From contig NZ_JANQDU010000002.1 of the NCBI RefSeq assembly GCF_024723735.1, forward strand, positions 387,001-451,000: a stretch of DNA of 64,000 nucleotides. Reading direction: 5' to 3'. The notes under the pieces were generated by a model, which was given only the letters and a program-made list of their open reading frames with translations, ran no database searches and had not been told where the DNA came from. Source of the DNA: Frigidibacter sp. ROC022 (GTDB taxonomy: Bacteria > Pseudomonadota > Alphaproteobacteria > Rhodobacterales > Rhodobacteraceae). The position numbers were made by a program, and so were the translations under genes. Numbering within the stretch: position 1 is the stretch's first letter; every line of letters starts with the position of its first letter. Below are positions 28,270 to 36,981 of this stretch, piece by piece.

Positions 28270-29634
28270 ATGTCGCTGACCTGCTTCAAATCCTATGACA
28301 TCCGCGGCCGGATCGGTGTCGATCTCGACGCCGATATCGCCCGGCGGATCGGTCGCGCCTTTGCCGAGGTTCTGGATGCCCGCCAGGTGGTGCTGGGGCG
28401 CGATATCCGGAACTCCTCGCCCGAACTCGCCGCGGCAGTGGCGGCGGGCCTGACGGCGACCGGGGTCCAGGTGCTCGATCTCGGGATATGCGGAACCGAA
28501 GAGGTCTACTTCGCCACCGGCGCCTTGGAGGCGAATGGCGGGATCATGGTCACCGCCTCGCACAACCCGATCGACTACAACGGCATGAAACTGGTCAAGG
28601 CCGGCGCGGCGCCGCTCGACCCGGTGCAGGATCTGAAGCCGATCAAGGCTCTGGCGGAAAGCGCGGCCTTCGCGCCCGACCGTGCCGGCGGCGCGATCCA
28701 TGACCGCAGCGGCACCCGCGCCGCCTATGTCGAGCGGGTGCTGTCCTTTGTCGATGTCGCAGCGCTGCGGCCCCTGCATATCCTGGTCAACGCCGGAAAC
28801 GGCGCCGCCGGGCCGACCTTCGACGCACTCGCCACCGCGCTGGAGGCCGCCGGGGCGCCGCTGCGCTTCACCCGGATGCACCATGCGCCGGATGGCAGCT
28901 TTCCGAACGGCATCCCCAACCCGCTGCTCACCGCCAATCAGCCGGCAACCGCCGAGGCCGTGCGGCAGGCCGGCGCCGACATGGGCATCGCATGGGACGG
29001 CGACTTCGACCGCTGCTTCTTCTTCGACGCCACTGGGCGGTTCATCCCCGGTGAACATATCGTCGGGCTTCTGGCCCGGGCCTTCCTGACCCGCGCACCG
29101 GGCGCCGCCATCGCCTATGACCCGCGGGTGGTGCTTTCGACCCGCGACATCATCGCCCGGGCCGGGGGCCGTGCGGTTCAGGCCAACACCGGCCATGTCA
29201 ATCTGAAGGCGGCGCTGCGCTCTGCCGGCGCGGTCTATGGCGGCGAGATGTCGGCGCATCACTATTTCCGCGATTTCTACTGCTGCGACAGCGGCATGAT
29301 CCCCTGGCTGCTGGTGGCCGAGCTTCTGGGCCGCACCGGCGAGTCGCTGGCCGGCCTGGTCGATGAGCAGATGCGCCGCTTCCCCTCGTCGGGAGAGATC
29401 AACTTTCAGATCGACGATCCCGCGGCCGCGATTGCCCGGGTCGAGGCCGCGATGATCGACCGTGCGACCGCCCGCGACGACTCGGACGGTCTGTCGCTGG
29501 AGTTTCCGGGCGGACGGTTCAACCTGCGTCGCTCGAATACCGAACCCCTGGTGCGGCTGAATGTCGAAACCCGGGGCGACCCGGCCCTGCTGGACGAGAT
29601 GACCGCCCAGATCACCCGGCTGCTCGAGGGCTAG
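28270..29634 (+). CDS. Phosphomannomutase / phosphoglucomutase
   Basis: A 454-residue alpha-D-phosphohexomutase that interconverts mannose-6-P and mannose-1-P or the glucose equivalents. The phosphoserine loop is T-A-S97-H-N-P-I-D-Y-N-G-M-K; the metal loop is D243-G-D-F-D-R248; the sugar-binding loop is GGEMSAHHYFRDF; the phosphate-binding loop is RRSNTEPLVRLNVE. GEMSAHH is typical of the AlgC/ManB group with dual specificity. It could supply glucose-1-P to the GalU encoded at 53247 or mannose-1-P for glycan synthesis. It appears monocistronic. Confidence 0.93.
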   Translation: MSLTCFKSYDIRGRIGVDLDADIARRIGRAFAEVLDARQVVLGRDIRNSSPELAAAVAAGLTATGVQVLDLGICGTEEVYFATGALEANGGIMVTASHNPIDYNGMKLVKAGAAPLDPVQDLKPIKALAESAAFAPDRAGGAIHDRSGTRAAYVERVLSFVDVAALRPLHILVNAGNGAAGPTFDALATALEAAGAPLRFTRMHHAPDGSFPNGIPNPLLTANQPATAEAVRQAGADMGIAWDGDFDRCFFFDATGRFIPGEHIVGLLARAFLTRAPGAAIAYDPRVVLSTRDIIARAGGRAVQANTGHVNLKAALRSAGAVYGGEMSAHHYFRDFYCCDSGMIPWLLVAELLGRTGESLAGLVDEQMRRFPSSGEINFQIDDPAAAIARVEAAMIDRATARDDSDGLSLEFPGGRFNLRRSNTEPLVRLNVETRGDPALLDEMTAQITRLLEG

Positions 29635-29813
29635 CTCCGGCCCCCGTGGCGGCGGGCGCAGCGAATCCCGGCGGACACGGACCCGGCAAAATATCGTGGT
29701 TTTTCAGGTTCCAGCCTTGAACATCCGCGCCGCTGCCCATTAATCGCAAGGGCCGCGAGTCCTCTGCGCCTCGGCCTGGCGCCATGCAACGATAAACCTT
29801 CGGGGGATGACTC

Positions 29814-30482
29814 GTGCCGGAATTCCTGACTGCGGAAGCCTTGGTAGCCTTTGGTCAGGTGATCCTCATCGACATAGCCCTGGCAGCCGACAACGCTGTG
29901 GTAATCGCGCTTGCGGCCAGCGGCCTGCCGCCCAAGCAACGGCGCGTCGCGGTGGCCTGGGGCATCGGTGCCGCGACCATCCTGCGGATCGCCTTCGCCA
30001 CGGTGACCGTGCAGATCCTGAACATCGTCGGCCTGGTTCTGGCGGGCGGCATCCTGCTTCTCTGGGTCTGCTGGAAGATGTGGGCCGAGCTGCATCCCGA
30101 TGGCGTCCGGGCCGCCTTTGCCGCCTGGCGCGAAAGACGCCATGCCCCGGAGCAGCCCGAGGAACTGCCGATTTCCGTGGACGAGACGGCGGCCCAGCCC
30201 AAGACGCTGAAACAGGCGGTTCTGCAGATCGTCATCGCCGATGTCTCGATGTCGCTGGACAACGTCCTGGCGGTGGCCGGCGCGGCGCGGGAACATCCCT
30301 ATGCGCTGATCTTCGGCCTCGGCCTGTCGATCGCCATGATGGGCTTTGCCGCAATGCTGATCGCCCGGCTGCTGCAACGGCACAAGTGGATCGCCTATGC
30401 CGGGCTGCTGATCGTCTTCTATGTCGCGGTGAAGATGATCCTGGAAGGCTCGCATCAGGTCATGGCGATGGGCATCGGCTGA
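29814..30482 (+). CDS. TerC/YjbE family integral membrane protein, putative metal exporter
   Basis: A 222-residue membrane protein with about six to seven helices split by a charged loop (residues 100-130). Two D-N motifs characteristic of TerC proteins are seen: D26-N27 in ALAADNAVVIALA and the second in SMSLDNVLAVAGA. Members of this family (TerC, YceF, Alx/MntP-like) have been linked to Mn2+ export; the substrate here is inferred. The GTG start at 29814 follows CGGGGGA. I found no convincing yybP-ykoY manganese riboswitch in the 179-base leader. It is convergent with nagA. Confidence 0.85.
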   Translation: MPEFLTAEALVAFGQVILIDIALAADNAVVIALAASGLPPKQRRVAVAWGIGAATILRIAFATVTVQILNIVGLVLAGGILLLWVCWKMWAELHPDGVRAAFAAWRERRHAPEQPEELPISVDETAAQPKTLKQAVLQIVIADVSMSLDNVLAVAGAAREHPYALIFGLGLSIAMMGFAAMLIARLLQRHKWIAYAGLLIVFYVAVKMILEGSHQVMAMGIG

Positions 30483-30499
30483 GCCGGCGGGTTGCCGGC
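30483..30499. terminator. Short hairpin between convergent terC-family gene and nagA
   Basis: GCCGGC/GCCGGC (30483-30488 and 30494-30499) with a five-base loop directly follows the TerC-family stop, in the 22-base gap shared with nagA. It is symmetric and could serve both strands, but lacks a T-run. Confidence 0.35.
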
Positions 30500-30504
30500 C
30501 GAGG

Positions 30505-31650
30505 TCACTGCTTTGGCGATTCCACACCTTCGACCCAGGTGCGGCTCGGCTTCAGATCCGCATCCAGCAGCACCAGGTCGGCGCGCTGCCCGGCCTGCAG
30601 GCGCCCGCGGTCGCTCAACCCGAGATAGTCGGCGGGCCAGGTCGCGGCCATGGCCAGGGCAGTCTCCAGCGGCAGCTCCAGCTGCCGAACCGCAAAGCGC
30701 AGCGCGGTCGCCATGTCGAGATCGGAACCGGCCAGCGTCCCGTCCTCGAGCGTGAGACGCGAAACTCCGGCATCATCCGTCCGGGAAACGGTCCGGCCGT
30801 TCAGCATGAAGCTGTCGGACTCGCTGCCGACCAGGGCCATGGCATCGGTGACAAGGAACAGCCGCCCCGGCCCGCGCTTGGCCCGCAGTGCGATCCGCAG
30901 CATGGCCGGATCGACATGGTGGCCATCGGCGATGATCCCGGCCCAGGCCCCCGGATGGTCGAGCACCGCGCCCGGCAGCCCGGGCGCCCGGTGGCCCAGC
31001 GGCGCCATGGCGTTGAACAGATGCGTGGCGCCCCGGGCTCCGGCCTCGAAGAACCGCAGGGCGGTGGCATGGTCGCAATCGGTGTGACCCAGGCTGACAG
31101 TGACCCCGCCGCGCACCAGCCGCGCGACCTGTTCGGGGCTGGCCTGCTCGGCCGCGAGGGTCAGCACCAGGGCCGGAAACCGCGTCGCAGCCCCAATATA
31201 GACACTGATGTCAGCCTCGGTCAGCGGCCGCATCAGCTCGGCCAGATGGGCGCCCTTGCGGGCGGGGGCCAGGTGCGGCCCTTCCAGATGCAGACCCGCG
31301 ACGCCCGCACCGATCGGCGCCGACAGCAGCCGCTGCATCGCTTCGGGCTGGTCGGTGATCAGAGTCGGCAACAGGCTGGTGGTGCCATAGCGCCGATGCG
31401 CCGCCGCGATCCGCTGCATGGTCGTGGCCGAGGGGTCATCGTTCAGCATCGCCCCGCCGCCGCCGTTCACCTGCGCGTCGACAAAGCCCGGCGCCAGCAA
31501 GCCGTCCAGTTCCTCTACCAACGTGCCCGCCGGCAGGTCGCCCGGACCGACGATTCCGGCAATCCGCCCGCCATCGAGCAGCAACAGCACGCCATCGCGG
31601 ATCTGCGTGCCGTCGAAGATCTGCCGGGGACGCAGGGCGGTCAGGGCCAT
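30505..31650 (-). CDS. nagA: N-acetylglucosamine-6-phosphate deacetylase NagA
   Basis: A 381-residue amidohydrolase that converts GlcNAc-6-P to GlcN-6-P and acetate. Family features are LLAPGFVDAQVNGGGGAMLN, the metal Glu in GLHLEGPHLA, the His residues in SLGHTDCDHATALRFFEAGA and THLFNAMAPLGHR, and the catalytic Asp in LVTDAMALVGSE. The ATG at 31650 overlaps the stop of the upstream SIS deaminase by one base; a GTG one codon earlier is also possible. It is the last gene of the leftward arm of the amino-sugar locus and feeds its product to that deaminase. Confidence 0.95.
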   Translation of the reverse strand: MALTALRPRQIFDGTQIRDGVLLLLDGGRIAGIVGPGDLPAGTLVEELDGLLAPGFVDAQVNGGGGAMLNDDPSATTMQRIAAAHRRYGTTSLLPTLITDQPEAMQRLLSAPIGAGVAGLHLEGPHLAPARKGAHLAELMRPLTEADISVYIGAATRFPALVLTLAAEQASPEQVARLVRGGVTVSLGHTDCDHATALRFFEAGARGATHLFNAMAPLGHRAPGLPGAVLDHPGAWAGIIADGHHVDPAMLRIALRAKRGPGRLFLVTDAMALVGSESDSFMLNGRTVSRTDDAGVSRLTLEDGTLAGSDLDMATALRFAVRQLELPLETALAMAATWPADYLGLSDRGRLQAGQRADLVLLDADLKPSRTWVEGVESPKQ

Positions 31651-32681
31651 CACAGGGTCTCCGTCACCTTTGACAGTTTCTCCGGGTGGTCCGGGTCCAG
31701 CCCCTTGGCCCGGGCGACTCCCTCGATCAGCCGGTAATAGACCAGCAGCCCGACCAGCGGGTCGATCAGGCCGCAGCCGGTGCCCGGCAGCCGCATCGCC
31801 AGGCCGGGCACCTCGACCGACGACAGCGCGATGGTCTGCGCGCCAAGCGCCTGCACCCGCTTCAGCGTCGCCAGATTGCCGGACAGGCCGGGATCGTCGG
31901 GCAGGAAGGCCAGCACCGGGAAGCCGGCGCCAACCAGTTGCAGCGGGCCATGGATCAGCTCGGCCAGCGAAAAGGCCTCGGCATGCAACCCGGCCACTTC
32001 CTTGCCCTTCAGCGCCGCTTCCAGCGCAATTCCATAGCCCGGCCCCCGGGCCCCGATATAGAACGAGCGGGTCTCGGCCAGAAGCCGCAGGGCCGGCTGG
32101 AAATCCAGCCCTTCGGTGGCCGACAATGCTTCGGGAAGCCTTTTCAGACCCTGCATCAACTGGTCATCCCCCGACGCGGCGGCTGCGATTCCGGCCAGGG
32201 CCACCACCGAGGCGATGAAGCTCTTCGTCGCCGCCACGCTGCGTTCCGGCCCTGCGCCCAGGGCCAGCACCACGTCGGCCGCCTGCGCGACCGGGGAGTC
32301 CTCGACATTCACCACCGCCACGGTCAGCGCCCCGCCGGCCTTGGCGGCGGCCTGCATGGCCAGGATGTCCGGGCTGGCACCGGATTGCGAGACGGTGATG
32401 TGCATCGCATTGCCCAGCTTCAGCGGCCGCTTGTAGACCGAGGCGATCGACGGGCCGATCGAAACGACCGGCAGGCCCGTCTCTATCTCCATCAGATACT
32501 TGAACACCGTCGCCGCATGGTCTGACGAGCCCCGCGCCGCGGTCGAGATCAGCGAGATGCCGCGCGTCCTGATCGCTTCGGCCAGTTGCGCCCATTGCGG
32601 CCCGGCACGTTCCAGAAGCCGGGCGATCACCTGCGGCGATTCTCCCGCTTCGCTCAGCATCAGGGATTGGGATCCAGACAT
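31650..32681 (-). CDS. SIS-domain glucosamine-6-phosphate deaminase (NagB-II type)
   Basis: A 343-residue protein of two SIS domains, like the isomerase half of GlmS but without the glutamine-amidotransferase half. Sugar-phosphate binding segments are ISTAARGSSDHAATVFKYLM, HITVSQSGASPDILAMQAAA and SVAATKSFIASVVALAG; LHAEAFSLAELIHGPLQLVG is the second-domain motif with the catalytic-region Glu and His. With NagA directly downstream and a GntR regulator upstream, the expected reaction is GlcN-6-P to fructose-6-P plus ammonia. This is the non-orthologous replacement for NagB. AgaS-type galactosamine specificity is the main alternative. Confidence 0.85.
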   Translation of the reverse strand: MSGSQSLMLSEAGESPQVIARLLERAGPQWAQLAEAIRTRGISLISTAARGSSDHAATVFKYLMEIETGLPVVSIGPSIASVYKRPLKLGNAMHITVSQSGASPDILAMQAAAKAGGALTVAVVNVEDSPVAQAADVVLALGAGPERSVAATKSFIASVVALAGIAAAASGDDQLMQGLKRLPEALSATEGLDFQPALRLLAETRSFYIGARGPGYGIALEAALKGKEVAGLHAEAFSLAELIHGPLQLVGAGFPVLAFLPDDPGLSGNLATLKRVQALGAQTIALSSVEVPGLAMRLPGTGCGLIDPLVGLLVYYRLIEGVARAKGLDPDHPEKLSKVTETL

Positions 32682-32690
32682 CTTGTCTCC

Positions 32691-33455
32691 TCAGGGGTCG
32701 AGTGTCAGTTCTGCGATGAAGTCATAACGGTCGCCGCGATAAGACGAGGTTGTGACCTCGATGGCCCGACCGTTCGACAGGAAGCTGCGCCGCTCGATCC
32801 GCAGCACCGGGCTGCCCGGCGCGGTGCCCAGCAGCCCCGCATCTTCCGCCGTGGCGATCCCGGCATGGATTCTCTGCAGCGCCCGCACCGGCATGTTGCC
32901 CGAGGCCCGCAAGGCATCGTAAAGCGATTCCCCCATGCTGGGGATGTCGATGGCCGAGGCCGGAACCACCGCGCTTTCGATCGCCAGCGGCTCTCCATCC
33001 GACAACCGCACCCGGGTCAGGCGCAACACGGTCTCGGTCGGCGACAGGCCCAGCTTCAGGATGTCGGACGGGTCGGCCAGCGCCACCTCCCGCTCCAGCA
33101 CCCGCGAAGTCGCCACCGCGCCGCGCCGTTTCATGTCCTCGGTGAAACCGACCAGCACGGACAGCGGCTGATCGATTTGCTTGGCCACAAAGCTTCCGGC
33201 CCCGTGGCGCCGCGACACGATGCCCTTGCGGCACAATTCATCGATCGCCTTGCGCACCGTGACCCGCGAACAGCCCGCCGCCTTGGCCAGATCGCGTTCC
33301 GAGGGCAGCGCCGCCCCGCCGCGCAGCTCGCCCGCCTCGATCAGCGCGCCGATCGTCTGCGCCATCTTCAGATACAGCGGGTCGCCGCCGGCTGCCTGCA
33401 TGTCGGAGACGATCCGCGACAGAAGCCCGGGTTCCGGATCGGCCCCGATGCTCAT
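32691..33455 (-). CDS. GntR/HutC family transcriptional regulator, probable amino-sugar repressor
   Basis: A 254-residue protein with an N-terminal winged helix (about residues 27-90: ALPSERDLAKAAGCSRVTVR, then KAIDELCRKGIVSRRHGAGS) and a C-terminal UTRA ligand domain (about 105-245: VLRLTRVRLSDGEPLAIESA, RIERRSFLSNGRAIEVTTSS). The architecture is that of NagR/DasR, which sense GlcNAc-6-P or GlcN-6-P. The ATG at 33455 overlaps the stop of the permease gene by ATGA. It sits mid-operon between transporter and nag genes, and probably controls the divergent promoter region at 36869-36909. Confidence 0.9.
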   Translation of the reverse strand: MSIGADPEPGLLSRIVSDMQAAGGDPLYLKMAQTIGALIEAGELRGGAALPSERDLAKAAGCSRVTVRKAIDELCRKGIVSRRHGAGSFVAKQIDQPLSVLVGFTEDMKRRGAVATSRVLEREVALADPSDILKLGLSPTETVLRLTRVRLSDGEPLAIESAVVPASAIDIPSMGESLYDALRASGNMPVRALQRIHAGIATAEDAGLLGTAPGSPVLRIERRSFLSNGRAIEVTTSSYRGDRYDFIAELTLDP

Positions 33456-34291
33456 GCCCGGACTCCCGCAACCGACCGCATCCGGGGGTCGAGCGTGTCT
33501 CGCAGCGCATCGCCCAGCAGGTTGAAGCCGAAGGAGAGGAACAGGATCGCCAGACCCGAGAAGATCGCCGGCCAGGGGGCCAGCAACAGGAAGTTGCGGC
33601 CTTCGGACAGCATCAGCCCCAGCGACGGCACCGGCGGCTGCGCCCCGAGACCCAGAAAACTCAGCGAAGCCTCCACCAGGATCGCCGCCGACAGCAGGAG
33701 CGAGGTCTGGACCAGGATGACCGAGACCAGATTGGGCAGGATATGGGTCAGGATGATCCGCGCATCCGAGGCCCCGACCGCCTTGGCGCCCAGGACATAT
33801 TCGCTTTCGCAGATCACCAGCGCCGGGCCGCGCAGGAGACGTGCGAAGATCGGGGTATAGACCACCGCGATGGCCAGCGCCGCGCTCCACAGGTTGGGGC
33901 CGATGATGGCGATCACGCCGATCGCCAGAAGCAGGATCGGAAAGGCGAAGAGCACATCCATCAGCCGCATCACGATCCGGTCGAACCAGCCGCGCGTATA
34001 GGCGGCGATCATGCCGATGCTGCCGCCCAGTACCAGCGCCAGCGCCACCGAGGCGGTGCAGGTCATCAGCGAGGTCCGGTAGCCGTAGACGATCCGCGCC
34101 AGGACGTCGCGGCCCAGCTGGTCGGTCCCCAGCAGGTTCAACGCATTCGGCGGCTTGATCCGCTGCACCATGACTTGCCGGAACGGATCCTGAAACCCCA
34201 GCCAGGGTGCCAGCAGCGCGACAAGCACCTGCAGGGCCACAAGCCCGATGGCAAAGCTCAACAGCCGGTTCCGGCGCATAAACTCCCTCAT
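33452..34291 (-). CDS. Peptide-type ABC transporter permease (DppC family)
   Basis: A 279-residue inner-membrane permease with five to six helices. The N-terminal RRNRLLSFAIGLVALQVLVA anchor, NLLGTDQLGRDVLARIVYGY (the DppC/OppC signature), ILLLAIGVIAIIGPN and the EAA loop GASDARIILTHILPNLVSVI are all present. It would pair with the DppB-type permease upstream, overlapping it by ATGA. The gene content around it (AnmK, MurQ, NagA) argues for a muropeptide or amino-sugar-containing substrate and against generic dipeptides. Confidence 0.93.
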   Translation of the reverse strand: MREFMRRNRLLSFAIGLVALQVLVALLAPWLGFQDPFRQVMVQRIKPPNALNLLGTDQLGRDVLARIVYGYRTSLMTCTASVALALVLGGSIGMIAAYTRGWFDRIVMRLMDVLFAFPILLLAIGVIAIIGPNLWSAALAIAVVYTPIFARLLRGPALVICESEYVLGAKAVGASDARIILTHILPNLVSVILVQTSLLLSAAILVEASLSFLGLGAQPPVPSLGLMLSEGRNFLLLAPWPAIFSGLAILFLSFGFNLLGDALRDTLDPRMRSVAGVRA

Positions 34292-35238
34292 CGCGTCACC
34301 CGCGGGTCTATGGTTGCGTAGAGCAGATCGACGATGAAGTTCACCAGCACGAAGGCGAAGGTGACGGTCAGGATCGTCGCCTGCACCAGCGGATAGTTGC
34401 GTTCGGAAATCGCGCCCAGCACCAGCCTGCCCAGCCCGGGGATGGCAAAGACCTGCTCCACCACGATGGCCCCGCCCAGAAGATAGCCGACCGAGACCCC
34501 GACCGAGGTGACGAAGGGGATCAGCGCATTGCGCAGGGCATGGCGATAGACCACCCGCCGCCTCCCGGCGCCCTTGGCCTTGGCGGTGCGGATATAGTCC
34601 TGCCCCAGCGCATCCAGCATCGCCGAGCGCACCAGCCGCGACAGGTTGGCCAGCATCGGCAGGCAGAGCGCGAAGACCGGCAGAACCATTCGTTGCAGAT
34701 TGCCCAGGGGGTCCTCGCTGAAGGGAACATAGCCCAGCATCGACACCCCGGGCATCAGTTTGGACACGAAGAGGATCGAGACGATGCCCAGCCAGAAGCT
34801 CGGGATCGTCAGCCCGGCGATGGCCCCGACGCGCACCGCCACCTCGGCGCCCCGGCCCCGCGCCTGCGCCATGAAGGCGCCGATCGGAATCGACAGCCCG
34901 GCCCCGACCAGCACCGCCAGAAACGTCAGTTCGAAGGTCGGCCCGATGGCCGAGGCGATCTCCTCCGTCACCGGCCGTCCGGTCCAGATCGAAGTGCCGA
35001 AATCACCGCGCAGCGCACCGCCGATCCAATGCGCATATTGCACCGGCATTGGCAGATCGAGCCCCAGGCGATGCTCCAGCTCGGCCACCCGGTCCGGGGT
35101 GATCTCGGTATTGGCGCCCAGCATGATCATCACCGCGTCCCCGGGGATCAGGCGGATCATCAGGAACACCAGGATCGACACGCCGAACATCACGAAGGCC
35201 AGGTCGATCAATCGTCCAAGGAGGAACTTCGGGGTCAT
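34288..35238 (-). CDS. Peptide-type ABC transporter permease (DppB family)
   Basis: A 316-residue permease with six helices. MTPKFLLGRLIDLAFVMFGV, VSILVFLMIRLIPGDAVMIM and LGLDLPMPVQYAHWIGGALR, then GDFGTSIWTGRPVTEEI are DppB/OppB hallmarks, and the EAA loop RTAKAKGAGRRRVVYRHALR precedes NALIPFVTSVGVSVGYLLGG. It lies 39 bases after the binding-protein gene and is coupled to the DppC-type permease. Confidence 0.94.
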   Translation of the reverse strand: MTPKFLLGRLIDLAFVMFGVSILVFLMIRLIPGDAVMIMLGANTEITPDRVAELEHRLGLDLPMPVQYAHWIGGALRGDFGTSIWTGRPVTEEIASAIGPTFELTFLAVLVGAGLSIPIGAFMAQARGRGAEVAVRVGAIAGLTIPSFWLGIVSILFVSKLMPGVSMLGYVPFSEDPLGNLQRMVLPVFALCLPMLANLSRLVRSAMLDALGQDYIRTAKAKGAGRRRVVYRHALRNALIPFVTSVGVSVGYLLGGAIVVEQVFAIPGLGRLVLGAISERNYPLVQATILTVTFAFVLVNFIVDLLYATIDPRVTR

Positions 35239-35277
35239 CGGAATTGGCCCCGGCGCGAAATGCCGGGGCCGTGGTCC

Positions 35278-36771
35278 CTAGTCGTCGAGAACTGCATCTT
35301 TGAGACTGCTCAGCCGCCCCATCGGGTGAATGACGAAGCCGTGCAGCTTCGGCCCGACCGCCGTGGTCAGATTGGCATAGGCGATATGGGCGATCGGGCC
35401 CTCGCAGGCCAGCTTGACCTGCAATTCGTCATAGGCCGCCTTGCGTTCGGCCATGTCGGTCTTGTTGCGTCCGGTGTCCAGCAAATCGTCCACCCGCGCG
35501 TCGGAATACTTGAACACGTTGGTCGAGCCCCCGGTGTAGAAGGTCCGGTAGAAATACTGGTCCGGATCCGGGTTGCCGCCGTTGGCCGAGACGAACATGC
35601 CGAAGTCCGAGTTCTTCCAGGACTGCACAAAATCGCCGATCTCCTGATTGATCAGCTCCACCTCGATCCCGCCTGCCGCCAGCTGCTGCTGGGCGATCTG
35701 GGCGATGTCCTTGGCATCCTGACGCGGCAGGACGACCATCCGCAGCTTGATCGGCAGCGCGACGCCTGACTCGGCGATCAGCGCCTTGGCCTTGTCGACA
35801 TCCGGCGTGTAGCAGGAGAAATCGCTGGTCGGCAGCGCCCATTCGGTCAGCGCCGGCGAAAGCGGCCCGGCCGGAACCCCGGCACCGAACAGGGCGCCGG
35901 CGATGATCTCGTCGCGGTTCAGCAGCAGGTTGACCGCCTCGCGCACCTTCGGATCGGCCAGCGCCGGGTCGGTCACGTTCATTCCGATCAGCGTATAGGC
36001 CAGGTCGCGGGTCTGCTCCAGCGTCACGCCCGGCTGACCCTGAAGCTGCAGCGCGGTGGCCGGATCGACCGCCGGAAGCATGTCGTATTCGCCCGAGACC
36101 AGGCCGATCTGCCGGGTCGCGGCCTCGGGGACGAAGTGGAACTTCACCTCGTCGATCTGCGGCTTGCCGTCCCGATAGCCGTCAAAGGCCTCCAGCGCGA
36201 TATAGCCGTTCGGGGTCCAGTCGGCGAACTTGAAGGGCCCGGTCCCGTCGGGCGCCATCTGCAACGCCTCCTTGTCGGTCTCCATCTCGGCCGGAACCAT
36301 GGCGATCCCCGCCAGCGAGGACAGAAGCGGTGCGAAGGGCGCGTCCAGCGTCAGTTTCAGGGTCAACGGATCGACGACCTCGATCCCGACCACCGGCGAA
36401 ATCCGCGAGGCCAGCGGCGAGGCGGTCTCGGGCGATTGCACCCGGCGCAGGCTGGCGGCGGCATCCTCGGCGTCGAAGGTCGAACCGTCGTGGAATGTGA
36501 CCCCCGAGGCCAGGTGGAAGGTATAGGTCAGCCCGTCCTCGGAAATGTCCCAGCTCGTCGCCAGGCCCGGCTGCACGGCGAGGCCCGGATCGATGTCGGT
36601 CAGGCCCTGGTAGATGTTGCCCTGCACGATCAGCACCGAGTTGAAGGCGGTGATCAGATGCGGGTCCAGCCCGGCCGGCGCCGTATCGACCGCGATGTCC
36701 AGGGTCGCGGCAGTGGCGGCAGAGGCCAGGAAGGTCGAGGCGAGAAGGGCGGCAAAGCGATGCTTGGTCAT
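35278..36771 (-). CDS. Periplasmic substrate-binding protein of a peptide-type ABC transporter (SBP_bac_5)
   Basis: A 497-residue secreted protein. The ATG at 36771 gives a Sec signal (RFAALLASTFLASAATAA), cleaved near residue 23. The SBP_bac_5 fold is shown by GLATSWDISEDGLTYTFHLA, then GVTFHDGSTFDAEDAAASLR, GTGPFKFADWTPNGYIALEA and KVREAVNLLLNRDEIIAGAL. It is the first gene of the leftward arm (binding protein, permeases, GntR, deaminase, NagA). Family members bind dipeptides, oligopeptides, nickel or muropeptides; the locus suggests a peptidoglycan fragment. Specificity cannot be read from the sequence. Confidence 0.92.
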   Translation of the reverse strand: MTKHRFAALLASTFLASAATAATLDIAVDTAPAGLDPHLITAFNSVLIVQGNIYQGLTDIDPGLAVQPGLATSWDISEDGLTYTFHLASGVTFHDGSTFDAEDAAASLRRVQSPETASPLASRISPVVGIEVVDPLTLKLTLDAPFAPLLSSLAGIAMVPAEMETDKEALQMAPDGTGPFKFADWTPNGYIALEAFDGYRDGKPQIDEVKFHFVPEAATRQIGLVSGEYDMLPAVDPATALQLQGQPGVTLEQTRDLAYTLIGMNVTDPALADPKVREAVNLLLNRDEIIAGALFGAGVPAGPLSPALTEWALPTSDFSCYTPDVDKAKALIAESGVALPIKLRMVVLPRQDAKDIAQIAQQQLAAGGIEVELINQEIGDFVQSWKNSDFGMFVSANGGNPDPDQYFYRTFYTGGSTNVFKYSDARVDDLLDTGRNKTDMAERKAAYDELQVKLACEGPIAHIAYANLTTAVGPKLHGFVIHPMGRLSSLKDAVLDD

Positions 36772-36868
36772 GAAGTTCCCCCTGTTGGGCGCCAATTGGC
36801 AGATCGGGCAGGCTGGCGGCAGCGGCCCCGGCGCGGTCATTTGCTATAAGTCCAGTTGCAGACCAGTC

Positions 36869-36909
36869 TGGACAGGATCGAGCCTATGGTATTACAAATA
36901 TCCTGACAA
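36869..36909. promoter_or_regulatory. Overlapping divergent promoters with candidate GntR operator sites
   Basis: Rightward: TGGACA (36869-36874), 18-base spacer, TACAAA (36893-36898). Leftward: TTGTCA (complement of 36904-36909), 17-base spacer, TAGGCT (complement of 36881-36886). The two overlap almost fully. A short palindrome CCAGTCTGG (36863-36871) covers the rightward -35; AGACCAGT (36860-36867) equals one half of the DasR/NagR-type operator ACTGGTCT on the minus strand, and TGGTATT lies at 36887-36893. One repressor bound here could silence both arms. All elements are inferred from motifs. Confidence 0.45.
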
Positions 36910-36981
36910 GAGGGGTCGCGGAGCCGGGTGCCGGGGGTGGCATTGCGGGGCGGCCGGATCGGAAGGATCGCCGGAACACCC

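Noticed and set aside
29635-29813. yybP-ykoY manganese riboswitch before the TerC-family gene
   Set aside because: TerC-family genes often carry one, but I could not find the conserved paired segments in this leader.
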